The notes under the pieces are model-generated. The model did not search any database. It was not told where the DNA came from and saw nothing but the letters and a program-made list of their open reading frames with translations. The translations under genes and the position numbers were made by a program. Shown in pieces: positions 33,745-41,914 of a stretch of DNA of 64,000 bases (its first letter is position 1; every line of letters begins with the position of its first letter). The DNA comes from Castellaniella sp040276085 (lineage in GTDB: Bacteria > Pseudomonadota > Gammaproteobacteria > Burkholderiales > Burkholderiaceae_B), in the NCBI RefSeq assembly GCF_040276085.1, contig NZ_JBELOK010000006.1, forward strand, positions 124,001-188,000. The letters are read 5' to 3'.

Positions 33745-34773
33745 TTAAGGCGCACACAGCGCATCTGGCGGGGTGCCTGCGTCCGTACCGGGTGCCGGGG
33801 CGTGCCCGTCGCCTGTGTCAGAGCCGGGCACGCCCTCGTTGTTTGCGCCCGCTGGGTTGCCATCATCACTGGCTGCACCCGGAGAGGCCCCTTTGCCATC
33901 GGGTATCGGTTCGGTGGATGGGTTTGGCACGTTGCCAGTGGCCGGCGGGTCTGGCATTGCGGGCAGGGGTGGTGCCGGATTACCGGGCAGTGGCTGATTG
34001 CCTGGTGCTGATCCATTTGCGGTGCCCGGCGTGGCATGCACCACGCGGCCATCCGGCAGATCCGGCCAGTTCAGTGGATCGGATTGCATCGATAGCGTCA
34101 GCCTGCGCTTAAAGGGCAAATACCCGTGCTGCATCATGCGCCTGGCCAGTGGGTCGGGGTGCAGGTCGGCCAGTGCCCGTATCAAGCCTGCTGTGGGTGG
34201 CAACAGGGCTTGCTGGGGCCACCAGAGTTCCAGGCTCAGCGTATTGGCCTGCTGGATCGTCTGGCCGGACTGTGGCCCACGGCCTTGTGGCCAGCCTTGG
34301 GTAAGCCGTTGCTGGTGCTGCAGAGCCTGGTAATCGTTGCGGATGCGTGCCAGCCCTGCGGGATGGTCGGCGTGATCGGCAAAGGCGGTAGTGGTGGGCT
34401 GCAGGATGCGGATCTGCCAGGGGATGCCCAGAGACGCCTGATTGGCCAGTACCCGGGATTGTGCTGTGTGGTTTGGGTAGAGGCGGTGCAGCGATTGCTC
34501 GAATGCGGCCGCAATGGCCTCAGGGCTGGCCTGGCGGGTGATGCCCGCCCGGGCGGCATCCATCAGGTTCAGGCTAAGGGTCTGGCGCAGGTTCATCCAG
34601 TGTGCCAGTTCGGCACCTCCCAGGCCCAGGCTCAGCATGGGCATGGCTACCAGCAAAAAGCCGGCCATGCCCATGCCGTGCTGTTGCCATGCGCTGCGCA
34701 GGCAGACGGCCTTGTGCCGCCGGCGGTCTGTTGCGGGCGCAGGCCTGTGTGCCTGAATGAGGTACCTGCGCAT
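33745..34773 (-). CDS. TadE-like membrane protein with Pro/Gly-rich tail
   Basis: 342 residues from the ATG at 34773. A single hydrophobic segment MAGFLLVAMPMLSLGLGGAELA (about 35-57), preceded by a positively charged head, resembles the TadE/TadG pseudopilin-like N-terminus. The following HWMNLRQTLSLNLMDAARAG continues as an amphipathic helix. The central part (100-250) has no recognisable domain. The last 90 residues are low-complexity, rich in Pro, Gly, Asn and Asp. No other tad genes are nearby. It converges on ftsB, with 51 bases between stops. The function is unknown; an envelope or pilus-associated role is inferred only from the N-terminus. An ATG at 34842 is a less likely start. Confidence 0.6.
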   Translation of the reverse strand: MRRYLIQAHRPAPATDRRRHKAVCLRSAWQQHGMGMAGFLLVAMPMLSLGLGGAELAHWMNLRQTLSLNLMDAARAGITRQASPEAIAAAFEQSLHRLYPNHTAQSRVLANQASLGIPWQIRILQPTTTAFADHADHPAGLARIRNDYQALQHQQRLTQGWPQGRGPQSGQTIQQANTLSLELWWPQQALLPPTAGLIRALADLHPDPLARRMMQHGYLPFKRRLTLSMQSDPLNWPDLPDGRVVHATPGTANGSAPGNQPLPGNPAPPLPAMPDPPATGNVPNPSTEPIPDGKGASPGAASDDGNPAGANNEGVPGSDTGDGHAPAPGTDAGTPPDALCAP

Positions 34774-34915
34774 GCGTGGCTCTACGACAGTGTCTGAGGC
34801 CTGTCCAGGAATGCAACAGGATGGACACCTAGTGTGCCGCAATCGCCCGCAGCAGGGCAGGCGGGGGATCCCTCTGTGCTGCTTTGGGGGTACCGGGGCT
34901 TGTCAGCCGCAAGAA

Positions 34916-35848
34916 TCAGTGGATGGTGCCCGAGCCAGGTGCGGGGGTTTGAGCGGGATCGTCCAGGAACAGGCTGGCACAATCCACAGCGTCAAAATCG
35001 TAGGGTTTGCCGCAGAAATTGCAGTCGATATGCACCTGTCCTTGTTCTTCAAGGATGGATTGAACCTCGGCCTGGCCCAGATTGCGCAGCATGTCTGCCA
35101 CCCTGGCACGGGAGCACGGACAGTGCCAGCTGACTTCCTGGTCGTCAAAGGCCAGCAGGTCGTCTTCCCAAAACAGCTTGTGCATCAGGGTGTCAGGGCT
35201 GTCGGCCAACAGTTCGCCGGGCCGCAGGGTTTCGGCCAGCGTCTGGCAGTGCGCCCAGGTGGCGTTGGCTGCGTCGGTGGCGGCGGGGGTTGTCTGGGGG
35301 CTGCTGGGCATTGGCATGCGTTGCAACATCAGCCCGGCACATTGCTTGTTGTCTGCCGCCAGCCACAACCGGGTGTCCAGCTGTTCGGAGTGCTTCATGT
35401 AGTGTTCCAGCGCATCAGAGACGCGATCGCCTTCCAGGGACACAATACCCTGGTAGGGCGTTGCGCCGTTTTCCCGGTGGCTGGGATCGAGCATCACGGT
35501 AAAGCGTCCTTGCTGATCAGCGTTTAATAGTGCTTGCAAAGAAGCGGATTCGGGGATGATGGCGTCTTCGCGCAATTGTGCGGTGGCACGCAGCTGCAAC
35601 GCGGCGGTGCATTCGACCATGATCAAGCGCACAGGCCCGTTGCCTTGCAGCTGCAGCACCACAGAGCCATCAAATTTGATGTTGCCGGCCAGCAAAACAG
35701 CCGCTGCCGCGAGTTCGCCCAAAAGTTGCACGACCAGCGGCGGGAGATTCTGGTGCGCCAGCCCGGTTTGCCAGGCTGACTCCAGATGCAGGGCCTGCAT
35801 GCGGGTGCTGTGGTCGGGGGTAAGGTATTTTTTTAGGATATTGCTCAT
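34916..35848 (-). CDS. hslO: Hsp33 redox-regulated chaperone
   Basis: 310 residues. Hsp33 is a cytoplasmic holdase activated when its four zinc-binding cysteines oxidise. The C-terminal zinc centre is visible as CPCSRARV and CNFCGKPY (CxC then CxxC, about residues 244-280). The N-terminal folding domain starts with LKKYLTPDHSTR. The tail is slightly extended after the zinc domain (PAQTPAPGSGTIH). Its start overlaps the stop of the RDD protein gene by 4 bases, so the two are translationally coupled. Confidence 0.95.
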   Translation of the reverse strand: MSNILKKYLTPDHSTRMQALHLESAWQTGLAHQNLPPLVVQLLGELAAAAVLLAGNIKFDGSVVLQLQGNGPVRLIMVECTAALQLRATAQLREDAIIPESASLQALLNADQQGRFTVMLDPSHRENGATPYQGIVSLEGDRVSDALEHYMKHSEQLDTRLWLAADNKQCAGLMLQRMPMPSSPQTTPAATDAANATWAHCQTLAETLRPGELLADSPDTLMHKLFWEDDLLAFDDQEVSWHCPCSRARVADMLRNLGQAEVQSILEEQGQVHIDCNFCGKPYDFDAVDCASLFLDDPAQTPAPGSGTIH

Positions 35849-36363
35849 GTCAGGGTAGACCGGAGATCGTGGAGTTCAGTGCCCAGAAGGCGATCATGCA
35901 GAAACTGGCCCTGTGGATCTATCCACGTCCAGATGAAAATTGAAAACGGTGCCAGAACAATCAGCGTGTCGATGGCCGGCCAACCGCTTAAATGGGCAAT
36001 GCCGCCAATCAGCAGGGCACTCAGCAAAGGCAGTGGCCACAATAGTACATAGCGCAACAGCATGCGGCCGGTGCTGACGGGGCGCCCGCCGCGATCTGTC
36101 AGGCGGATATCCCAGGTTTTCATGGGCAGGGTCTGGCCACCGCGGCGCCAGCAGGTCACAAAATACACGCCGATTGCGATAAACAGGACTACCTGGCGCA
36201 CATTGCGCAGCATTAGCCCGCTGCGGCTTTGCGTCAGCGTGTCGAACAGGTAGCCTGTCAAAAACACCACCCCAAACAGCAGGACGCCTTCATACATCAT
36301 GGAGGCAAAACGCCGCAAGCGTGGTGGGGCAAGGGGCGGGACAGGCAAGGCGGAAGCAGACAT
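35845..36363 (-). CDS. RDD family membrane protein
   Basis: 172 residues with four hydrophobic segments. The RDD domain begins at PRLRRFASMMYEGVLLFGVVF, with the family's Arg near its start. TWDIRLTDRGGRPVSTGRMLLRY and DPQGQFLHDRLLGTELH complete the RDD signature. Its function is unknown; some RDD proteins are Na+/H+ antiporters. I chose the ATG at 36363 rather than the frame's first ATG, because the extension runs into the terminator region. It is coupled to hslO by a 4-base overlap. Confidence 0.85.
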   Translation of the reverse strand: MSASALPVPPLAPPRLRRFASMMYEGVLLFGVVFLTGYLFDTLTQSRSGLMLRNVRQVVLFIAIGVYFVTCWRRGGQTLPMKTWDIRLTDRGGRPVSTGRMLLRYVLLWPLPLLSALLIGGIAHLSGWPAIDTLIVLAPFSIFIWTWIDPQGQFLHDRLLGTELHDLRSTLT

Positions 36364-36463
36364 GGTAGGCCGGGATCTAAAACGCACGTGGCGTGAAAGC
36401 CGCATTATCCCATGGTCACGCCTTGTGTACGGCGTCTGGTATCCGTCTGACTGCGCAGGCAAA

Positions 36464-36491
36464 GCAAAGGCCGCCCTAGGGCGGCCTTTGC
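36464..36491 (-). terminator. strong hairpin between the small gene and the RDD gene
   Basis: GCAAAGGCCGCCC (36464-36476) and GGGCGGCCTTTGC (36479-36491) form a perfect 13-bp inverted repeat. On the minus strand it is followed by TTTGCC rather than a pure T run. It lies 24 bases after the stop of the 62-residue gene and probably ends its transcript. Confidence 0.7.
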
Positions 36492-36514
36492 CAGATCAGC
36501 CTGTTGTGGCGTGA

Positions 36515-36703
36515 TCAGTTGGCGGTGCGTACCGTGTGGTGCACTCGGCCTTCCGGGGTCTTGAAGAAACTGGCAACTTTCTGAACCAGCGATTTCACCA
36601 TGCGATCCAGTGTGTATTCTTGTTGGGCCTCGATGGCTTCAGCCAGCAGTTGGCGTTCCAGGGCATCGGTCAGGCGGACATCCGCGTAGTTCGTGTTTTT
36701 CAT
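36515..36703 (-). CDS. small conserved-looking protein of unknown function (62 aa)
   Basis: 62 residues from the ATG at 36703, which follows AAGAGG with good spacing. The frame continues upstream but passes through the promoter. The sequence is mostly predicted helix: YADVRLTDALERQLLAEAIEAQQEYTLDRM, then SLVQKVASFFKTPEGR. There is no cysteine, signal peptide or membrane segment. I do not recognise a family. The promoter carries two GGGTxAACCC palindromes around a consensus -10, so the gene looks tightly regulated, possibly by its own product. A strong hairpin follows. It is an independent small transcription unit between the RlmL-type and RDD genes. Confidence 0.65.
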   Translation of the reverse strand: MKNTNYADVRLTDALERQLLAEAIEAQQEYTLDRMVKSLVQKVASFFKTPEGRVHHTVRTAN

Positions 36704-36738
36704 TGCAAGCCTCTTTGCGTGAAAAGAGCGTTTCGCTC

Positions 36739-36779
36739 GGGTTAACCCTATTATAGGGTTTACCCTAGTCAAAATGCAA
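36739..36779 (-). promoter_or_regulatory. promoter with double palindromic operator
   Basis: On the minus strand a consensus TATAAT (36750-36755) has an 18-base spacer to TTGCAT (36774-36779). The -10 is flanked by two near-identical palindromes, GGGTTAACCC (36739-36748) and GGGTTTACCC (36756-36765), with centres 17 bp apart. Their inner arms also form CCCTA/TAGGG across the -10. A repressor bound here would block RNA polymerase. The predicted start of transcription lies about 40 bases before the small gene. Confidence 0.6.
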
Positions 36780-36821
36780 GTGCTTGCACTGAAGATAAAA
36801 GGCGGGTGTGGCCCCGATGCA

Positions 36822-38510
36822 TCAATCGATATCGTTTGCCTGGCCCGGGTGGTCACGATACCCTTTGGCTACCAGATCAAACTGGAACAGGCGGCAATCC
36901 AGTGCACCGTTATGCAAGGGATGGCGCCGTCGGGCTTTCAGCCGCAGCTGCTTGGGAAAATCGAGGTCGCTGGTGATGACATTGAGCTGCCAGCCTGCAT
37001 ACTGCTGCTTAAGCTGTGAGGCCCATTGCGACCAGAGCTCTGCTTCGCCGCTGCCCAGACGCTCGCCGTAGGGCGGGTTGGTTACGATCCAGCCGTGGTC
37101 GGCTGGTGCCGGCATCTGCCGTGCGTCGCACACACGAAAATCAATCGTGCCGGGGCTTAGATGAGCCCGCTCGGTATTTGCCCGGGCCGCCTCGATGGCC
37201 GCTGCATCGATGTCGCTGCCCACCAGGGGTTGCTCCAGACGGGGGGCAATATGACTGCGAGCATCCTCTTTCAGGTCGCGCCATAGGCGTGCATCGTGCG
37301 GGCGCAGCCGTTCAAATCCGAAAGGCCGCCAAATGCCTGCGGGTACGCCCAGCGCAATCCAGGCGGCTTCAATCAGGATGGTACCGCTGCCACAAAACGG
37401 ATCCAGCAGGGTGGCGTCGGGTTGCCACCCGGACAAGGCCAGCAAGCCGGCTGCCAGGTTTTCGCGCAAGGGGGCCTCGCCTTTGTCCAGTCGCCAGCCG
37501 CGCTTGAACAACGATTCTCCTGATACGTCGAGGTAGAGGGTTGCGTGCGTGGCGTCCAGAAACAGGTGTACCCGGGCGTCCGGGCGCACGGTGTCAATGT
37601 CGGGGCGGCTACCTTCGCGCTCGCGCAGGCGGTCGCAGATGCCGTCCTTGGCCCGCAGATTGCAGTATTGCAAGCTTTGCATCGGGCTGTGGATGGCAGA
37701 GGTATCCACACGCAAGGTGTCCTCGGGGCCAAACCAGCGTTCCCACTCGGTTTCGCGTGCCAGGGCCAGGATGTCGTCTTCGTGTTGCACCGGGGCGTGG
37801 GCCAGCTGTACCAATATCCGCGTCGCCAGGCGTGAATACAGATTGGCGCGCAAGATGCCGGTCCAGTTGGCATCAAAATGGCAGCCGGCCCGGCCTGCCT
37901 CAACCCTGTCGTAGCCCAGTGCCTGAAGCTCCAGGCTCAGGGCCTCTTCCAGCCCGTGGGGGCAGGGCGCAAACACGTGGAATACTTCGGCGGTAAAGGG
38001 GGCTCTTGGGCGCCGCGCCTTATGCTGAATACGAGGTGGTGCGTCTTCGTCCGGCCGGCGGCGCTCGGTGGTAAATGTCCGCGCCCTGGGTGTGCGGGGT
38101 TCAGGTTGCCAGGAGGTATCGTCTGCCCGGGTGTTTCGCCGGGCGTCTGACCGTGTGCCTGGCCGCCCGGAGGCACCGCGAGGGCGGGCAGAGGGTGATC
38201 CGTCTGTCTGCCGTGCGGGTGAACGTGGTCGTGAGGGTGATGACTCATCGAAGCGGCGTGAGGGCGAACGGCCCGGGGCCTGGTCGTCCCGCCATCTTGG
38301 TGCTGTACCGGGCCGGGACTCCCTGGCGTGGCTTTTCGGGCTGCTGGTTTCGGGCGTGTCTTCACCGCGGGCGTGCAGGGCGCGCTCTTGCAGCGCTGCC
38401 TGGCGGGCGCGCGCCCCCGACCGCTTGGGGCGTTGGTCGTCGTCGGGCTCTTGGTGAGTGCTCTTTTTGGGCTTGAGACGCAGTGTTTTGCTGGGGCTGG
38501 AGTCGGTCAT
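36822..38510 (-). CDS. RlmL-type 23S rRNA N2-guanine methyltransferase with long basic N-terminus
   Basis: 562 residues. Residues 171-562 are a THUMP plus class I SAM methyltransferase unit: APCPHGLEEALSLEL starts the THUMP region, DPFCGSGTILIEAA near 398 is the SAM-binding loop and VTNPPYGERLG near 490 the N2-guanine methyltransferase NPPY motif. This matches the first half of RlmL, which modifies G2445 of 23S rRNA; the second (RlmK) half is absent, as in many betaproteobacteria. Residues 1-170 are low-complexity, rich in Arg, Ser, Pro and Asp, and must be disordered. The gene begins 5 bases after the hemJ stop. Confidence 0.87.
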   Translation of the reverse strand: MTDSSPSKTLRLKPKKSTHQEPDDDQRPKRSGARARQAALQERALHARGEDTPETSSPKSHARESRPGTAPRWRDDQAPGRSPSRRFDESSPSRPRSPARQTDGSPSARPRGASGRPGTRSDARRNTRADDTSWQPEPRTPRARTFTTERRRPDEDAPPRIQHKARRPRAPFTAEVFHVFAPCPHGLEEALSLELQALGYDRVEAGRAGCHFDANWTGILRANLYSRLATRILVQLAHAPVQHEDDILALARETEWERWFGPEDTLRVDTSAIHSPMQSLQYCNLRAKDGICDRLREREGSRPDIDTVRPDARVHLFLDATHATLYLDVSGESLFKRGWRLDKGEAPLRENLAAGLLALSGWQPDATLLDPFCGSGTILIEAAWIALGVPAGIWRPFGFERLRPHDARLWRDLKEDARSHIAPRLEQPLVGSDIDAAAIEAARANTERAHLSPGTIDFRVCDARQMPAPADHGWIVTNPPYGERLGSGEAELWSQWASQLKQQYAGWQLNVITSDLDFPKQLRLKARRRHPLHNGALDCRLFQFDLVAKGYRDHPGQANDID

Positions 38511-38515
38511 AGGGT

Positions 38516-38932
38516 TCAGAAGGGTTTAACCACCACGAAGATCAGAATCAACAGCAGCAGCAGGACGGGGATTTCGTTGAACCAACGGAAATACCGGTGG
38601 CTGTGCCGGCTGGATCCGTTGGAGAACACCCGCAAATGGTGGCGGCAGGCGATATGAAACGCCAGCAAGCCCAGAACGCCACACAACTTGGCATGCATCC
38701 AGATCTGGCCTTGCCCGATGCCGTATCCCAGCCACAGGATCAGGCCTAGAATCAGGGCCAACACCCCTAAAGGGGTCATGAAGCGGTACAGTCGCTGCGC
38801 CATGCCCAGCAGCGTCTCGCGCGTAGGGGCATCGGTGGTCTGGGCCAGATTGACAAAAATGCGTGGCAAGTAAAACAGGCCGGCGAACCAGGACACCACA
38901 AACAGGATATGAAACGTTTTGACCCACAACAT
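38516..38932 (-). CDS. hemJ: HemJ/CopD-like protoporphyrinogen IX oxidase
   Basis: 138 residues with four hydrophobic helices, the size of HemJ. The N-terminal LWVKTFHILFVVSWFAGLFYLPRIF carries the His required in characterised HemJ, and the MHAKLCGVL segment carries the required Lys. HemJ oxidises protoporphyrinogen to protoporphyrin in heme synthesis. Bacteria with HemJ usually lack hemG and hemY; that cannot be checked here. I used the ATG at 38932 because the upstream extension overlaps proA. CopD-domain copper proteins are the main alternative. Confidence 0.8.
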   Translation of the reverse strand: MLWVKTFHILFVVSWFAGLFYLPRIFVNLAQTTDAPTRETLLGMAQRLYRFMTPLGVLALILGLILWLGYGIGQGQIWMHAKLCGVLGLLAFHIACRHHLRVFSNGSSRHSHRYFRWFNEIPVLLLLLILIFVVVKPF

Positions 38933-38934
38933 GC

Positions 38935-40203
38935 TTAGCCTCGCAGCTGGCCGTTGCCGGTAAGCACCCATTTCTGGATGGTCAGGCCTTCCAGGCCAAC
39001 CGGCCCGCGGGCATGCAGCCGGTTGGTGGAAATGCCGATTTCCGCACCCAGGCCGTACTCGAAGCCGTCGGCAAAGCAGGTGGGCAAATTGACATACACC
39101 GAGCTGGAATCCACCTCGCGCTGAAAACGCTGGGCTGCCGAGATGTCTTCGGTGAGGATGGACTCGGTGTGTTCGGAACTATACCGGGCAATGTGATCCA
39201 TGGCCTCGTCCAGGGAATCCACAACCTTCACGGCCAGTATGGGGGCCAGAAATTCGGTGGTCCAGTCGTCCTCGGTGGCTGGCACCGCACCGGGCATCAG
39301 CGCAGCGGCCCGTGGGCAGGCGCGCAACTCGACGCCCAACTGGGCAAAGCGTGCTGCAACACCCGGCAGCCAGGCGGCAGCGATATCAGTATGCACCAGC
39401 AGGGTTTCCATGGCACCACAGATCCCGCAGCGGTAGGTTTTGGCATTCACCACAATCTCAAGCGCCTGATCCAGCCGGGCGGCGCGGTCGACAAAAATAT
39501 GGCAGTTGCCTTCCAGGTGCTTGATCAGCGGGATGCGGGATTCTTTGGACAGGCGGGCAATCAGGCTTTTGCCACCGCGAGGGATGATGACATCGATATG
39601 GTCTGTCAGGGTGATCATCTCGCCCACGGCCGATCGGTCGGGCGTATCCACCACCTGTACGGCCTGTGCAGGCAAGCCTGCTGCCTGCAGGCCTTCCTGG
39701 ATGATGGTGCCCAGTGCCTGGTTGGAATAAAACGCCTCGCTGCCGCCGCGCAAAATCGTGGCATTGCCCGATTTCAGGCATAGGGCGGCCGCGTCGATTG
39801 TGACGTTGGGGCGGGATTCGTAGATGATGCCGATCACGCCCAGCGGTACGCGCATGCGGGCCACCTGCATGCCATTGGGGCGCACGATGGTTTCGCTTAA
39901 ACCGCCGATGGGATCGGGCATGGCGGCAATCTGTGCCAGGCCGGCAGCCATCGTATCCAGCGCCTTGTCCGACAGTTTCAGCCGATCCATCAGCGGGGCT
40001 TCCAGGCCACGTTGCGCCGCAGCCTGGAGGTCGCGTGCGTTTTCATCCTGCAGCCATTGCCGGCGGTCCTGCAGTTGCTTGGCCATGGCCAAGAGGGCGG
40101 CCGATTTGGTGGCCCCGGAGGCAATCCGCATGTGTCGGGCTGCCTGGCGTGCCTGGCGGCCCAGTTGTTCTAGCGGTGTGTGGTCTGTGTGTGCAGCAGT
40201 CAT
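38935..40203 (-). CDS. proA: gamma-glutamyl phosphate reductase
   Basis: 422 residues. ProA reduces gamma-glutamyl phosphate to glutamate semialdehyde with NADPH in proline synthesis. The aldehyde-dehydrogenase-like catalytic cysteine is in KTYRCGICGAMETLLVH (about residue 260), with ESRPNVTIDAA and LIPRGGKSL-type segments (IIPRGGKSL) upstream. It follows holA by 24 bases, in the leuS-lptE-holA-proA order common in betaproteobacteria. proB is not adjacent. Confidence 0.96.
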   Translation of the reverse strand: MTAAHTDHTPLEQLGRQARQAARHMRIASGATKSAALLAMAKQLQDRRQWLQDENARDLQAAAQRGLEAPLMDRLKLSDKALDTMAAGLAQIAAMPDPIGGLSETIVRPNGMQVARMRVPLGVIGIIYESRPNVTIDAAALCLKSGNATILRGGSEAFYSNQALGTIIQEGLQAAGLPAQAVQVVDTPDRSAVGEMITLTDHIDVIIPRGGKSLIARLSKESRIPLIKHLEGNCHIFVDRAARLDQALEIVVNAKTYRCGICGAMETLLVHTDIAAAWLPGVAARFAQLGVELRACPRAAALMPGAVPATEDDWTTEFLAPILAVKVVDSLDEAMDHIARYSSEHTESILTEDISAAQRFQREVDSSSVYVNLPTCFADGFEYGLGAEIGISTNRLHARGPVGLEGLTIQKWVLTGNGQLRG

Positions 40204-40227
40204 GGCAGTCTCGGAAAGACGTGAAGA

Positions 40228-41283
40228 TCAGGCGCGGGCAGGGCGGCGGCCCGGCGTGCTGGCGATGCGTAATACCAGGCGGGCCAGTTCGTCCCAGGGG
40301 TTGGAGAGCCGGCCAGCCACCGGGATGCCCTTGATCAGGCAGTCGACTTCGTGGGTATGACGCAGGGCAGCCGGCCAGGCTTTGCTGGGCACACGCTGCA
40401 GCGCCTGTTTGAACAGACGCTCGCGGGGCCCAAAAATACGTTGTGCCCGAAAAGCGTTCTCGGGGTTGGGTTCTTGTGCCAGACGTGCCAGCAGCCGGAT
40501 TTCCTCGCCTACCGACCACAATACCAGCGGCAGCGCCTCGCCTTCGGCGTGCAGGCCGTCCAGGATGGCAAGGGCGCGATCGCTTTGGCCCGCCAGCATC
40601 GCATCGCGCAGGTCGAAGGGGTTGTAGCGGGCCACATTGAGGACAGCTGCCTGGATATCGGCCAGTGTCAGTGCGCCGGCAGGATGCAGCAGGGCCAGTT
40701 TCTGGATTTCCTGGTGGGCAGCCAGCAGATTGCCTTCTACCTGGTCGCTTAGCCAGGCCAGCGCATCGCCGTCTGTCGATTGATCCTGGCGTGCCAGGCG
40801 CTCGGTAATCCAGCCAGGCAGTGCGGCCCGGGTGATGCTCGGGACGTCGATCCAGAGTACCTGTTTTTTAAGCGTTTGAACCCATTTGGCTTTTTGGCTT
40901 GCCCAATCCAGTGTGGGAAGCCGAATCAATATACGCACATCCGGCAATTGTCCCTCGGCGGCCATGGTGGCCAGCGACTGCAAGGCGTCTGCCCCGGCTT
41001 TGCCGGGTTTGCCAGTGGGCAGGCTGATTTCCAGCATGCGCAAATCGCCAAACAAAGAGGTGTTGCGCGCCGTGGCCAGGGCTACCGACCAATCGCTGCG
41101 CGCGTCCATCACCAGGTGTGTGCGTTCGGTGCACCCTTGCTGGATGGCCGCTGCCTTGCAGGCATCGGCGATCTCGGTGACCAGCAGGATCTCGTCTCCC
41201 GACAATACCGCGCAGGCGGGCAGCTCGCGGCCGTCCTGAAACTGCTCGATCAACTGGCGGGCGTCGGACGCTTGTCGGGACAC
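40228..41283 (-). CDS. holA: DNA polymerase III delta subunit
   Basis: 351 residues. HolA opens the beta clamp as part of the clamp-loader complex. It shows the expected N-terminal LPACAVLSGDEILLVTEIADA, the RNTSLFGDLRMLEISLPTGKPGK region near residue 73 and the long helical C-terminus. The start is GTG, overlapping the lptE stop by one base (TAGTG), so the two are coupled. The last residues ASTPGRRPARA are basic and variable. Confidence 0.93.
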   Translation of the reverse strand: MSRQASDARQLIEQFQDGRELPACAVLSGDEILLVTEIADACKAAAIQQGCTERTHLVMDARSDWSVALATARNTSLFGDLRMLEISLPTGKPGKAGADALQSLATMAAEGQLPDVRILIRLPTLDWASQKAKWVQTLKKQVLWIDVPSITRAALPGWITERLARQDQSTDGDALAWLSDQVEGNLLAAHQEIQKLALLHPAGALTLADIQAAVLNVARYNPFDLRDAMLAGQSDRALAILDGLHAEGEALPLVLWSVGEEIRLLARLAQEPNPENAFRAQRIFGPRERLFKQALQRVPSKAWPAALRHTHEVDCLIKGIPVAGRLSNPWDELARLVLRIASTPGRRPARA

Positions 41284-41909
41284 TAGTACCCCCGTCCACC
41301 CGGGTTCATCAGCAGTTCACCGGCCGAGTTGTCTTGCTGGATGGTGTCATCGGGCATCTGGACCACCGGCTGTGCGGCTGCGTTTTCATAGGCTTCCTGG
41401 ACATCTGGTGCGCTCAGGCGTCGCAGAATCTGATCGATCAGGCTCTGGCGCATGTCCTTGAAAGTGCGGGTGATCTCGCTTTCTTTGGCCTGCACGATGC
41501 GGTCGTTGTAGGGCAGCTCGCGGATACTGTGCAAGGTGGTGGGCGCCAGCAGTACGTGGCCTGCGGGGTCGAGCAGCTCGAAGGTGAAATCAAGATTGAG
41601 CTCGTATTCTTCGACCCGGCCTTCGGTGTCGATGGATAACTGCCGCAGCTGTTGATTTTCGGATATCTGGTGTAGATAGACGTCGGCCTCGGATCGCTCT
41701 CGTATAAATCGCGTATCGGGCGAATTGGCGCTGACGATGCGCTCTAAACGCGCACCAAATGCCGAATCAAGATTGATGTTGGTGTAGATCTGGTGAAACG
41801 GCAGCGGTGTGGCAGCTTTAAGGTGGAAGCCGCATGCGCCCAGCGCCAGCAGGCATCCCAAGGACAGAAGCAAGCGCAGCAGGCGGTTGGGTGCAGGCAA
41901 AGTGTTCAT
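41283..41909 (-). CDS. lptE: LPS-assembly lipoprotein LptE
   Basis: 208 residues. LptE plugs LptD in the outer membrane to insert lipopolysaccharide. A lipoprotein signal LLRLLLSLGCLLALGACGFHL places the lipidated cysteine at about residue 26. The mature part includes LPFHQIYTNINLDSAFG and EYELNLDFTFELLDPAG. A variable acidic C-terminus ends NPGGRGY. Position between leuS and holA is the standard context, 5 bases after the leuS stop. Confidence 0.93.
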   Translation of the reverse strand: MNTLPAPNRLLRLLLSLGCLLALGACGFHLKAATPLPFHQIYTNINLDSAFGARLERIVSANSPDTRFIRERSEADVYLHQISENQQLRQLSIDTEGRVEEYELNLDFTFELLDPAGHVLLAPTTLHSIRELPYNDRIVQAKESEITRTFKDMRQSLIDQILRRLSAPDVQEAYENAAAQPVVQMPDDTIQQDNSAGELLMNPGGRGY

Positions 41910-41914
41910 GCGGC

